In this document: positions 51,851 to 63,770 of the stretch, in pieces
Position numbering within the stretch: position 1 is the stretch's first letter
How the letters are laid out: every line of letters starts with the position of its first letter
Assembly (NCBI RefSeq): GCF_023856365.1
Contig: NC_064542.1
Location: 14,794,863 to 14,858,862 of the forward strand
DNA: 64,000 bases
Direction of reading: 5' to 3'
Source of the DNA: Brienomyrus brachyistius
Taxonomy: Eukaryota; Chordata; Actinopteri; Osteoglossiformes; Mormyridae
Translations under genes and position numbers: made by a program
The notes under the pieces: model-generated
What the model was told of the DNA's origin: nothing
What the model saw: the letters and a program-made list of their open reading frames with translations, nothing else
The model's database searches: none

Positions 51851-52632
51851 TGCTGTATTTTTTGAGACTTGAGGTTATTTTAAGATTGTACATGGTAGCT
51901 GGAGAACATTGGAACGTGTGAACCAAACTTGCAGTATTGCTGGAAGCGTCATGCTCTCTTTCTCTCTCTGTGCTATATGTACCATTACAGTGGATGTCTT
52001 ATATGATATTTGATGATACCAATATGCAGTTTACCAAAAACTACACAGTACATACTACCCAGGCGGACTCTGTAATACATTCCATAGCTATGAACGCATT
52101 TTAGTATGTGTCCTGCGTGCATGTATACTCAAAATGTGCTTTTTACATAATGGAAAATAAAAAATGGAAAACTTTTTTTTTCCTTCATTGGATTTATTTC
52201 TTTTTGCAGGTTTTCAAACTCTTGTGGGGGAATCATATGTAGTAACTCAATTTCTGTTGTTTGGTTTCGGAATATTTGATAAGTGGATATGTTTTTGGGA
52301 CATGCGGTATATAATTCAATGAAACAATCACAGCAGGATTACAAGTGTTCAAATTCATTCGAGAGTTTCTAGAAAAATCCAAGTAAAACAAGCCCGTTTG
52401 TCTAAACGCGTCAAGGTCTCTGTCGGTGGGCGGGCCCTGCAGACAGTTTCACCAATGGGATGGCACGTCTTGGGTTTGGGGGTGGGGTCAGTCCAGCTGC
52501 CCAGAGTGCTGGAGGGAGCTGCAGTAACACTGGAGATGAGGTCAGAACCAGGGGGCACGACCAGCTTTTATAGCAAAGGGGCCGGTATAATTAGGATAAT
52601 CAGAATAGGGCTGGCTTTGTGTGTGTGTGTGT

Positions 52633-52671
<39 letters not shown>

Positions 52672-53450
52672 TGAGAGAGAGAGACTACTCCTGGTAGATG
52701 AGGTGAGAACGATGGGGCACTACCATCTTTTACATCAAAGGGACCAGGTGTAATTATGTGTGTGTGTGTGAGAGAGAGAGATGAGATGAAGTGGGGATGG
52801 AACATGACTGCATAATGACACCTCTCTCGCTTTCTCTCTATTCTTTGCTTCCCCTTCTCCTCTTACCAGGAAGCAATCTCCGCTTTCTCTTTGCTAGTCC
52901 CTGCATGTCTCGTTGGGCACCATCCCAAAGCTGGGCACCCCTAATCACCTGTTTTCCGCAACATCGCAGCTACCTGATGAACACTGACAATTATGCCTGA
53001 CGCTTGTCACCATGGCCTCCAGGGGCCAATAGCTTAATAAAATTTTCACTTGTTCCCTGAGGAACCCGCAGTCCCTGTGCTGCTCTGACTCTCCTCAATC
53101 CCCACACCAATTTAGTACCCCTGAGCTCTGAACTGGATGATGGGCGTGGCCCTAGCACGCTGAATTAATTAGCAGGGGGCAATATCAGTCAAGCTGGTGA
53201 GCCTTCTATGTGGACCAGCCATAATAAAGAGGCGGGATGGAACGGGGGACCTTCACCCTGCTCCCGATCGAAGTCGCAGGGGTTCTTATGTGATTAGGAA
53301 ACCCTGCCACACAGAGCTGGGGGGATACTGTGATTCCTATGATTGGAATGCAGAGAAATGTGGAGATGTTGGATGTCACTATGGGAGAGAAAGAGGGCTG
53401 TGTGGGTTCTGGAGTGGTTTATGTTAATCCACCTTCTCGTCTCCACACCC
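51851..53450. other. Intergenic region between pls3 and the CNG channel gene
   Basis: Holds the second copy of the 60-bp repeat (52076-52135) and a GT/GA microsatellite (52618-52684). It also holds a duplicated ~63-bp unit (52531-52592 and 52692-52756). An AATAAA at about 53035 is probably accidental. No exon is seen. Confidence 0.55.
52531..52800. repeat. Duplicated unit each followed by GT and GA microsatellites
   Basis: Unit 1 (52531-52592: tggagatgaggtcagaac, cagcttttatagcaaaggg, ggtataatta) recurs as unit 2 (52692-52756: tggtagatgaggtgagaac, catcttttacatcaaaggg, ggtgtaatta). Each copy leads into (GT)n and then (GA)n, so the whole is a diverged tandem duplication of about 160 bp. Confidence 0.85.
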
Positions 53451-53458
53451 ACCCCCTT

Positions 53459-53470
53459 CTCCCCTGAGAG
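53459..53470 (+). promoter_or_regulatory. Candidate Olf/EBF binding site upstream of the CNG channel gene
   Basis: CTCCCCTGAGAG matches 11 of 12 positions of the Olf-1 consensus YTCYCYRGRGAR as I recall it. It lies about 120 bp upstream of the TATA box at 53591. Olf/EBF sites are known in promoters of olfactory transduction genes. Function here is inferred. Confidence 0.45.
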
Positions 53471-53590
53471 ATGAGGACCACAGCATGCCCCAGTGCCTCT
53501 CAGATACAGGTCGTAGACCCACTAAGGCGCTAGGGGCTATCTGAGCCTGGCACTGGCTGGCAGGGACTGCGATCTACCTTTTAAAAAGAA

Positions 53591-53597
53591 TATAAAG
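53591..53597 (+). promoter_or_regulatory. TATA box of the CNG channel gene
   Basis: TATAAAG within aaagaatataaagttgg. A start of transcription at about 53620 would give a first exon of about 125 bases ending at the strong donor CAG|GTGAGT (53745/53746). Confidence 0.55.
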
Positions 53598-53619
53598 TTG
53601 GAGACAACAGCGAGGGACT

Positions 53620-53745
53620 GGCAGGTGACAGTTGGGATCACTCTTACTACTCGGCACTATGCGGATGCTGGCTGAGACTTAACTTATTCAGATTGAACAA
53701 ACTCAGAGGTTTGATCCAGTCAACAACGAAGAGATCCTAAAGCAG
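53620..53745 (+). other. cnga2: CNG channel gene non-coding first exon (5' end approximate)
   Basis: It lies between the TATA box and the donor GCAG|GTGAGT. It contains a short upstream frame (ATG at 53659, stop at 53680-53682). The next exon starts at 55070 (acceptor CCCTGTAG), seven bases before the initiation codon. Confidence 0.5.
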
Positions 53746-54135
53746 GTGAGTTGTTTTTTTTTGGTGGGAAGACTCAAAGTGCTGTGACTTGTGTATGTAA
53801 TTCTATAAGGACACACTGCTTTTGCTCACATTCTTTAATGTTGAGAGGGCAAGGAGCAGGTTGCTCTAAAGAGCCCCAAAGCGTCTGAGATTCTAGATTG
53901 TTCAATCTTCATTGTTTCTGTCAGAGGTAGATTTCGCAGGGAGTTTGCTTCTTTAGATTTCGGTTGCACCCCAAACATGAAGTGTGAATGCAACATTCAA
54001 AGTAGTAGTGGAAAGCTGGCTGCTTTCCTGCAAGATATAAATGCTAAGTTGCTCATCTGTGCACTTTGACGGGGCCATCATTTACAACTATTCCGTAGGC
54101 AGGATTAAAATAATAATGGAAATGTTGTCTATCTG

Positions 54136-54540
54136 GTGCACATGCACACTTGGCTTCTCGCTGCAGGGCCACTTGAGGCTGGTGAGATTGTCCCAGTTGC
54201 CAGGATCTCAAGGACTGGTAATCAGGGCACCAAGTGGACAGCCGAAGTGCTTGCTGTTCAAGTGGTTCAAGGCTCTTACTCTCTCCACTATCTTCTCCGT
54301 TTCCTCATCCACAATCCTTCCCTCTACACCTCTCCCTTGATGAGTGAGAGCAGCATCGTAGCCATATCTGTCGTTGCTATGGGTGCCAAGGTTGTCTCCA
54401 TAGTGACAGCTGCCTCCCTGAGCCAGATGATGCTGGCTTTCTGTTGGCACATCCCCTTTGTTCTCCGAAGATGTAGCCAAACACCTCTATCAATGGTGAA
54501 ATCAGCTGAAAGTGGTTTCCATGCCAATGAGGCTCATTAA
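54136..54540. other. Unexplained stretch open on both strands inside intron 1 of the CNG channel gene
   Basis: The + strand is open for 134 codons (54136-54540) and the minus strand for about 90 codons (54208-54480). The base composition is balanced, without repeats, unlike most intronic DNA around it. The minus-strand product is hydrophilic (DEETEKIVERVRALNHLNSK). I recognise neither product. It could be an unknown exon, a decayed insertion or chance. Confidence 0.25.
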
Positions 54541-55076
54541 TGCAACACTCGTGCTCTAAAAACTGAGTGCTCCCGTGCTTTTCTCTGCTGTCTGTCTTCT
54601 AACTTACATCTGCATCAGAGAAAAAGGAGAAAGACATCTATCGACAGCAATGGTTTTGATACTCTGAAAGCCACCAAGGGTCTCCATCAAATGGTTTGAC
54701 TGTAAAGACGTTTTTGAGGAGTATTAAATATCAAACTTTTAAAGCAAAAGACCAGCTAATGGAAGGCATGCAACTATGCAACTCTGGGCTCATATCTACC
54801 ATCTTTGAGCTACATACTTGGATTTCACTAGAAACACAAGGGTGACTATGAAGTACGCGTATAGGTTGGTGCTAAAAGTGTACCAGCAAAGTCCCAGTAA
54901 ATGGGAAAAAGTTAACACCCTCTTGAAGCGGTAGACACCACACCCATTTGATCTTCTGCTTGTGAGAAGAGTGCATTGCACAATATTGTGGTGTTAACAC
55001 TTACGTACCATGATCTTGGATAGCAGGATGTCCGTTAACTCAAGCAACTCGCTTTCTGAGTCCCTGTAGCAGGAAA

Positions 55077-58000
55077 ATGACTGGACAGGTGGCAGTGGAG
55101 AGCTCAGACCTTTCAGTGCACAGGCTCTCAGTGAAGACGTCCATGGAAGAGGAGTCTGAGAGAGCTGACAGCACCATGAGCTGGTGAGTGGGGGGGGGGG
55201 GCTTCACAGAACCTGCTTCATGTGTTCCGGCAACCAATTTCTGAACCATAGGATGGCGGGGTAAGGCTCATTAATATTCATGAAGGAAGCAGTACCTGAT
55301 TGACTGCTTTCACCCAGGCTACCATAACTAGCTAGTTTGCTACCTCAAAGTCTTGGCCATTGCTACCATAGCTAGCAAAAAGAATGACCTTTTTGAGCCA
55401 CAAAAGAGCGGCATATCCCAAAAGCATCACAGTCCAAAGATTATCTTGATTTGAGAAAGTGTCCTGTACTACAAAATAGGGGCTAGTTTCCCAATAGCTT
55501 CATGAGATAAAGATCATCACCCACCAATCAGGTAACGCTTCTTTTATGAATATTAATAAACCTTTAATGAGCATTCCCTGGTGTGTGGGAGGTTGCTGGC
55601 TCTTCTGTGTCCCACTTGATCTTGCACTTGTGACCTCGTTCCCACAGTGTGCACTCTGTGTGTGACGACACTTGCTCTGAGCTGCAGAGGGTGGGCACCA
55701 TCGAGGCCCAGGGCCTGAACCCTGACAGATCCTTCCGTGGAAGGGGAGCCATGTCACGGTGAGCGGGGATGGCCAGTAGGGTGAATCGCATGTTGGTGAA
55801 TCTGTGGATCATGCAACATGACTCGTTTGCCCTCTCACAGCCTGGTGAGCATGGTGATCACTCTGAGGGAATGGGCCCACAAGAGCTTGCTAGAGGAGGA
55901 GGAACAGCGTCCCGACTCATTCCTGGAGAGGTTCCGCGGGCCTGAGCTGCAGGTCGCACCCAGTCGCATCAGCAACAGCCAACCCGACGGCAGCAGCACC
56001 AAAATCAACCGACCCAAGTATGACTGATGACAGATCCTGCGGCTCAAAGTTTACAGAGAATACATGCAATTTCTCTCTAACAGATAAGATGCATATTCAT
56101 GATATGGCTGAAATATCATACCAAGGACTGCTTTTTCATCAGCTTCTGATTTTATATCATGTTCTCTTGGGACCCTCAGAAAGAAGTCTGATGTGTTCAT
56201 CCTGGCACCTGCAGATGACATGTATTACCGGTGGCTCTTCGTAATTGCGACGGCTGTACTATATAATTGGTGCTTCCTAGTGGTCAGGTACAGTGATGCA
56301 GCAAATTCACACCTTCAGACACCTTAGACTACAGCATAGACTTCATGCCACATGTCACATTCATTATGTACTTGGAGATGCTTTGATTTTAATAACTTTG
56401 TACCTGTTCTACTCATTCATCCTTTATGTTTACTTAAAAAATGTGAATTAAGTGGACCTCTATATGGCAGTTTCACGTATGAGATCGAAATGTGTAGCCT
56501 TCAGGCTCCCCATTTCCTGGTCCAGCATTCCCAAGACTGTTAATCACACCACAGACTGTTTGTTGAATTCACAGCTTAGTCCACCTGCTCCGCAAGGTCA
56601 GGATGTCCAGTACTCTCACTCATTTCTCAGCAGGTGAATTGATCTAAATCATCTTTCCTTTGTCAGATGGTATGACAGTCCAGCACCAGCCAGGATCAAA
56701 AGTTCATGATCAACATGCTACCTGATCCACTTATTTTATAATGTTGGTTTTTGAAGATAATAGATTGTTTGTTTTCCTCAGTGGTATTCTGTTGCTCTCT
56801 GATTGGTCCTTCACTTATCGCTCCATATCTCTGTCTACACACAGGGCCTGCTTTGATGAGCTACAGACAGACGGCTTCATCCTGTGGCTGGTGCTGGACT
56901 ACCTCTCTGACGCAGTCTACATCCTAGACTCCTGTGTTCGGCTGCGCACTGGTTAGACTGAGTGTTGTTATGACCAATCAGCAGGAGAAGTGCCAACCAA
57001 AAGCAGAATTTACAAAAATATAGGAAGTAAATAGGTGAATAGGAAGTAAGACTAAAAACATTTATTTGTTTATTTGAAAATAAACTTTATACGAAAATAA
57101 CACCTCCACCCTGATTCCTTAAAAGAATTCTGCCCACCTCCATCTGAACTTTTTGTCTGTTGTCTAACTTGTTAGTCACTGCCAGTTAAACCAAATATTT
57201 TACGGTATTTGTGTTTAATTCAGCTGTTGTTATAGGGTGATTCCCTCACAACCCATAATTATCATTCAAGCATCTAAATTCAGCCACAAATTACCTGGAT
57301 GCTTTCAAACAGCCACCTTGGTTGTTAAAATAAACTCAGTAAAGTTTAAATAAATTGAGGTCTGTACCCCACAATCACAGTGAAACTCAGTCAGACCATC
57401 CTGGTGTGGTTTATTTTTCTCTGTAGGGTTCCTGGAGCAAGGCTTGCTAGTGAAGGACTTGCTGAAATTACGGGACAACTACATCCACACAACCCAGTTC
57501 AAACTGGACACCCTCTCCATTCTTCCCACGGACCTAGCTTACATCATCCTGGGCATACACAAGCCACAGCTGCGATTCAACCGACTGCTTCGATTCTCCC
57601 GTCTGTTTGAATTCTTTGACCGCACTGAGACACGCACCAGCTACCCCAATATATTCCGCATCTGCAACCTAGTGCTCTACATCCTGGTTATCATACACTG
57701 GAATGCCTGCATCTACTTTGCCATCTCCAAGTCGCTGGGCTTCGGCTCTGATACCTGGGTGTACCCCAACATCACCGACCCTGAATTCAGTTCACTGACT
57801 CGTGGATACATCTACTGCCTGTACTGGTCCACACTCACCCTAACCACAATTGGGGAGATGCCTCCACCTGTCCGGGATGAGGAGTACCTCTTTGTAGTCT
57901 TTGACTTCCTTGTGGGCGTGCTGATCTTTGCTACCATCGTGGGAAACGTGGGCGCAATGATCTCGAATATGAATGCTACACGGGCCGAGTTTCAGTCTCG

Positions 58001-58853
58001 CATCGATGCCATCAAGCACTACATGCAGTTCCGCAAGGTGAGCAAGGACCTAGAGGCGCGCGTCATCAAGTGGTTCGACTACCTTTGGACCAACAAAAAG
58101 ACAATGGATGAACAGGAGGTGCTGAAGAATCTGCCCAACAAGCTCCGGGCCGAAATTGCCATTAATGTGCACCTGGAGACGCTGAAGAAGGTGCGCATCT
58201 TCCAGGACTGCGAGGCTGGTCTGTTGGTGGAACTCGTCCTGAAGCTGCGACCACAGGTCTTCAGTCCCGGTGACTATATCTGCCGCAAGGGTGACATCGG
58301 CAAAGAGATGTACATCATCAAGGAGGGTCGGCTGGCAGTGGTTGCGGATGATGGCATCACTCAGTTCGCTACACTGACATCCGGAAGCTGCTTTGGTGAG
58401 ATCAGCATCCTCAACATCCAGGGCAGCAAGATGGGTAACCGCAGGACCGCTAACATCCGTAGCATCGGTTACTCGGACCTCTTCTGCCTTTCCAAGGATG
58501 ACCTTATGGAGGCAGTAATGGAATACCCAGATGCCAAGAAGGCACTGGAGGAACGGGGCCGGGAGATCCTGCTGAAAGAAGGCTTGCTCGATGAGAACAT
58601 GGGGGCAGGGCTGGGCGGGGAGGAGATGGAGGAAAAGGTCGAGCGGCTAGAGGCCTCGCTGGACACCCTCCAGACCCGGTTTGCCAGGATGCTCGGCGAG
58701 TACACGGCCACACAGCAGAAGCTTAAGCAGCGACTCACTCAGCTTGAGTGCCATATGCACTGCACTGGCAGCGGCCTACTGTCTGACGCTGATGGCAACG
58801 AGAGCAGCTGTGATGCAGACGGTACATGCAGCGAGGCGCACAGCCTGCTGTAA
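55077..58853 (+). CDS. cnga2: cnga2-like: cyclic nucleotide-gated channel alpha subunit, olfactory type, complete
   Basis: This is the pore-forming subunit of a cAMP/cGMP-gated cation channel of sensory-neuron plasma membranes. Exons: 55077-55183, 55648-55758, 55841-56017, 56180-56287, 56845-56951 and 57427-58853 give 678 residues in one frame (human CNGA2 664). Order: acidic, cysteine-containing N-terminus; a calmodulin-site-like segment ([18 protein letters not shown], about 77-94); S1 near 146-166 (YYRWLFVIA); S2 in exon 5; S4 with spaced arginines ([15 protein letters not shown]); pore TTIGEMPPP with glutamate 347; S6; C-linker; cyclic-nucleotide-binding domain ([26 protein letters not shown]); and a C-terminal leucine-zipper coiled coil. 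The pore turret has an N-glycosylation site (YPNITDP). The calmodulin-like helix and overall match point to CNGA2 over CNGA1/3. CNGA4 is excluded by the pore and length. Methionine 348 replaces the threonine usual after the filter glutamate. Confidence 0.93.
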
Positions 58854-59278
58854 ACATACCGGCTTTCATCCCTATAGTATCCATCAATCTTCACAACGCA
58901 CGGTGCAGGGGACACCCTGAATGTGACACCTGTCCAATCCAAAGCACACACATGCATAACAGGCAATATAGAGCCAAACATTCTCCTTAAACACAAACCT
59001 TTGGATTTTGGAAAAAAAACTGGAACATCTGGAGGAAACCCATTTTGGGTTACTGATCTGCATGTTTTGTACAGAGACAGTGATGACACAGTCTTTCTGT
59101 CCTACATCCGGCAAAACCACACGCAGCTTTGCCCTAAAATTTCTGTAGTGGGTCCGAAAATGTCAGAAACTTCAGTTTCATTGATTATACTGTACAGTAC
59201 ATAATCAGGAGCCTGTCTAAGATGGACAATGTTTTTTTCCCCATGTTTCCCTATCTGGATTTTTTTTCCAGGAAGAAC

Positions 59279-59284
59279 AATAAA
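59279..59284 (+). terminator. cnga2: Polyadenylation signal of the CNG channel gene
   Basis: AATAAA, 426 bases downstream of the stop codon TAA (58851-58853). The 3' UTR would span about 58854-59300. Confidence 0.7.
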
Positions 59285-59396
59285 ATGTTCCATTTACAAT
59301 ATAAATGGATTATTCTAATTTTGTCGATTTTCATTTATTTGATGCAACTTAAAATTCTACTGATTTATACTTCAGCTTGGTGATACATGTTAGGTA

Positions 59397-59610
59397 TCCC
59401 TTCATCCATTTTCTGTATCCACTTGTCCTATCCAGGTCCATGGCAGGGAATAACCCATGATGGGGTGGAAACCTCTTGCAGGGCAAACACACCATTCACA
59501 AGCACAGTCACTCTAAAAGTTAGTGTGGCGACTCCATATTATCCTGTCTCTAGACTGTGGAGGGAAACCAGAGAAGACCCCACAATGGCACGAGGAGAAC
59601 ATGCAAACTC
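59397..59610 (-). mobile_element. SINE fragment, minus strand
   Basis: Minus-strand remnant of the GGAT-tailed SINE family: catccattttctgtatcc at the left, then gcagggcaaacacaccattcac, and ggagaacatgcaaactcc at the right. The tRNA-like head is lost. Confidence 0.65.
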
Positions 59611-61920
59611 CACTGTGATAATGTTAGCAGTGTAAACATGCTGCTACCTTTAAACCTTCTTAAATCAGGGGTAGATTCTCGATTTTACTTCTGTCATACA
59701 AAAATGAACTAGCGAGTTGCCTGTCTTCCATCTTGGGTTGAAATCCAGGCTTGAAAAAAGCTATACAAAGACATATCCTTTGAGAAAGAATCTAGTAACA
59801 ACTGCAGAATAAGTGAATGACAGATAAACAATTGCACACCAAGAACTGGATATTTTGAACACTCTTACATTTACATTTACAGGATTTGGCAGACGCCCTT
59901 AGCCAGCGCGACTTACATAAGTGCTTTGAGACTCTGCAATGAATTTCCAATGCTAGCTCAATAAGGACCCAAGCTATGAATACTATCTCTTACATCCTGA
60001 GGGCCCAGGCCTAAAGCGTATCAGCCTCACACTCACGACCAAAACAGCCGCTGCTGCTTCCTCCACTTCATCTCAAAGAACTGCATTTTAATTGCAAATT
60101 ACAAATGCGGAATAGCTTATTGTGCAGCAAATGAGTGCCTTTCAGAGATGATCAAACAGCTCTTTGACAAGTGAGTCATTTCATATTCCCCACATTAAAG
60201 TGTTTTTTTTTTTGCTTCGCAGGGTATGCATCTCCAAATATACTCCTGCGATTTTTTTGATCCAAATATAATCCTGAAACAATCAACCATGCATTTTGAA
60301 CTCTGCACCTCAAAGAGGACAATATGTCACTAAACGAAAATTAAATTAACAGTAAGAGAAGCATGTAAAAATGTAGGTTATATAATGTTGGGGAAAAAAA
60401 TGCATAGACTCAGCATATACATCTATATCCTGGGGCTAAATGGCTAAAATCTTGCACATTTTAGGTGTCCGTGTTAAATGCTACCTTAAGCAATAAGAAC
60501 AGAAGACATTTTTGAGCTCGTGGCTCTGAAAATCATAGAGACTAATATCAGGGTTGCCAACTCTCACGCTCAAGCAAGAAATCTTACGGCAAATCTATAT
60601 GATTCCATTGTAAACCTAAAATTACTTACATCAAAAGCGTTGGGGTAGTTTGCAAACTCTATGGATTCTGTACACGGTAATAAAACTGTTACATACATGT
60701 AAACGTGTGTGTAGACTTGACTCCAATTGAAAATCTCAGCCAGCTGACCAAAGTTGGCAACGCTGCAATAGACTACACTGAAGTTCATTTGTATCATCGG
60801 TAGCTATCATCACTTAACAACGGTAATCTTTTTTGAGAAATAATCATTAAATCGCCTCTGAGACACTGTGAGATGATTAACATTGCGCTATGTTTTATTG
60901 GCGGAAACTACCGGTATTCACACGCATCCCTAAAGTATTGACACAGCATTACCACTAACTACCAGCAGGGGTGCTAAAGCACCCTCAGCACGCCTAGATC
61001 CAGCGGTACTGGACGCACGCCGAAGTTACTCATTATGCAGTAAAGAGGATGTAGGGCGGCAATATGATATATAGCTGGTGGGTCACATGCCTGCTTTTTT
61101 TTGTCTGTCTCATCCACATGGTTTAATTTATCAAATAAATCATTGAGATACAATATAGATATAACGGGAAATTAAATATAAATAGCTAAAACAAAAAACA
61201 AAAATTATGGCTTTAAGCACATCCGAATATGTGCAATGCAAGTCAAAATACCGTTTAAAGAGCACATTCAATCTTCCAGTTTCCAAAAAAATGCAGAACT
61301 TTAAAGAAACATTCTTCCAAGCCACCCCCCCTCCCAATGTGTCTCGAGGAGAATAAGGTAGATTTTGTAGTCAATGCTCTTCTTGTGATATGTAAGTACT
61401 TAACACATAAATGTCAGTGTATTTGTGTTATCCCCCACACAGAATATTGGACGAACGATTTTAATCTATATGTTGAATCAGTTAAGTTTATGAAACACAG
61501 AAAAGCCCTGAAATTGCGTCCTTGGAGAAATATCTGATTGTTGCAATGGATCCTTAATAGGTATTTGTTTTTTCTTTCTTTTTTAATATTATTATGCAGT
61601 TCAACGCAATGTTATATCTTGTTGAATTTGTATCGTTGAGAATGAGTTAAATATTTGTTTCAATAAAAAAAAGTTCCTATGTGCCACATAATCCAAGGTG
61701 CATGTAAATGGAATTTGAGCTGGAAGAAAGCTGCCTGATGAGTCGTTAAGAGCGGCTTTCTACTTTTCTTTCATTTTGATTTTTTTAACCTATTAATACT
61801 GTAACTAATGTCTTGCCGCTTTTTCATCACCGAATCATGAATATAATATAATACATTTGACTGAAATAGAGCAGGCATTGCCGTAGTTGCCTTCTGAGTC
61901 CTAAGCTTGTGAGTCGCGTA
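59611..61920. other. Intergenic region between cnga2 and the nucleoporin gene
   Basis: Contains a fish-type dispersed repeat near 59866-60070 (acatttacatttacaggatt, ttggcagacgcccttagcc, gcgacttacataagtgc) and the hAT-like element at 60549-60765. The rest is AT-rich. No gene is supportable. Confidence 0.5.
60549..60765 (+). mobile_element. CAGGGTTGCCAAC-type hAT-like element
   Basis: Left end CAGGGTTGCCAACTCTCACG and right end, inverted, CAGCGTTGCCAACTTTGGTC share the core GTTGCCAACT. Copies occur at about 12680-12907 and, inverted, at 23943-24187. No clear target duplication remains. Confidence 0.75.
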
Positions 61921-61929
61921 AGAGTGACG

Positions 61930-62007
61930 GATCTCCTTGCCGCTAGTTTTGTATATGACGACGTGGGTTGGCGGTGGCAGGTTATTTCATTAAACTACAT
62001 TAAGAAG
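61930..62007 (+). other. Probable non-coding first exon of the nucleoporin gene
   Basis: A locally CpG-bearing leader (ttgccgctag, tgacgacgtggg) ends in the donor AAG|GTAATG at 62007/62008. The next exon's acceptor (CTTCCCAG ending 62732) lies eight bases before the ATG. The 5' limit is approximate. Confidence 0.5.
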
Positions 62008-62740
62008 GTAATGTAATAATTCATTTACGATGTGTTGAAAAGTGTGTACCGTACATTAAGACATCTTGTGTTTAAAATGTTGTCAAATATTTTTGTCGCT
62101 ATTTTTTTAGACGGAAAATGTCAGCGCAGCTAATTTTAGCGAATACCGAATAACGCACCTGACTTTTTTCTATTGAATAATTTTTTAAGTTATAACTAAG
62201 CCGGTTACTAATTTGAAATCCTTCGTGTAGCGTAGTTGTAGAAATTACAGTCCTGAGTTATAGTTTTACCTCGTTTAAACGTATTTGGCTAACTTGATTA
62301 CAGTTGTGTATTGGCTACTTGGTACTAGCCAGTGTGTTAGCGCTCTTGTATTAAATAGCTAATTAGTAGGCATAAAGTTCATACATAATTGAAATCTGGG
62401 AGAAAATATAACTCTAACTGTATCATTGCATTTTCCTTTATGTTTCTTGCAAACGGGGTTCCGTACATTGAAATGACTGGTAGAAACGTGCAGAACAAAG
62501 TAATGTATAGTTTTATCTATCTTGTTTAGACAGTGAAGGAATAAAGTGGTTTTATCTTTTACAGTCTCCGTTAAATACAAATACAATAAAGATATAGACA
62601 GTTTTTACATACTGATATTAGCATTAAATTGAGCTTTTGTGTGCGTGTGTGATTTATATGTTGAATTGTTTTGAATTTTGTTTTTATACATTTTTTTTTT
62701 GTGATGTCATTCATGTTTTGTTTTCTTCCCAGGAGCCAAA

Positions 62741-63770
62741 ATGAGTGGGTTTAATTTTGGCCAGCCCACCACAGGATTCTCCTTTGGTACGCCAAAGACT
62801 GCAGCTGGGGCTGCCCCCACCACTGGTTTTGGGCTGACCAACAGCACACCAGCCCCTGCAGCTGGAGGGGGCTTTTCGTTTGGTTCTGCAATGCAAACCC
62901 CGGCTCAGGCCCCAGCGACGACCGCCCAGACCACCAGCTTCTTCTCCCTGCCTTCTCAGGGAGCTACACAGTCAAGTTTCAGCTTTGGCACCCCAGCACA
63001 GAGTAGCAGTACTGGGGGAGGCTTCTCTTTTGGGTGAGGATGGTATTGAAAGTACCACTTGCTTTTGGGCTCTGTCATGTAAAACTGGATTGATTCAGGT
63101 TGCTCAGCTGAGAATTTGGTTACTGTATTAAGGTTCACTGCTATAAAAAAATAATCTAAGGAATATATAATGGTCATGGTAACCAGTGCAAAGCAATACC
63201 TATGTTCTAATATGCTAATTGTTCTTATCTTTTTATGATGATCAGATATTATTTCAAGAGTTTACCAATTTTACACATATATTTATATAAAATATACCTT
63301 GTTTGTGTTTCATTTTACTTTCATTTTTAGTTAAATTGCTGAATTGTCATTGGACTGTGTCGGGTTATGCAATGAGCCTTTTGTTTTTCTTCATATATTT
63401 CCAACACTCAGCACTTCCACTCCCAAGCCAGGTCTGGGTCTAACCGCATCCCAGCCTGCCACAACAGGACTGACGCTGGGCTCCTTGGTAGCTTCCTCCT
63501 CGGGCTCAGGGTTCACGTTTGGGGGGGGTCTCTCCGCCCAAACCACAGCTGCTCCTGCAGCAGCGTTGACGTCCCAGCCGCCCACAGGCGGTTTCTCCCT
63601 CGGAGGCACTTCCACCACCCAGCCATCGGGAGGATTCAGTTTTGGTGTGACCAAAGTTCAGGTCACCACTGCTTCGAGCACAGCTACGGCTGGGGCTGGT
63701 TTCTCTTTTGGGGCTGGTACATCTGCCCCCACAACCCAGCCCACATTTTCCCTAGGGGGTCCTACGCCCG
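62741..63770 (+). CDS. nup62l: nup62-type FG nucleoporin, N-terminal exons (partial)
   Basis: Nup62 is a central-channel component of the nuclear pore. Its disordered FG repeats bind transport receptors, and its C-terminal coiled coil joins Nup54 and Nup58. Two coding exons are visible: 62741-63033 and 63412-63770, joined in phase 2 (GG|C), with a further donor at 63771 leaving phase 1. The protein starts MSGFNFGQPTTGFSFG and continues as Ser/Thr/Ala/Gly/Pro-rich sequence with FSFG, FTFG and FSLG motifs, about 217 residues in all. The coiled-coil domain lies beyond the window. The start context (CCAAAATGAG) and the MSGFNFG opening are characteristic of Nup62. Human NUP62, as I recall it, has an uninterrupted coding exon, whereas NUP62CL is split, so this could be the nup62-like gene. 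The symbol is tentative. Confidence 0.85.
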
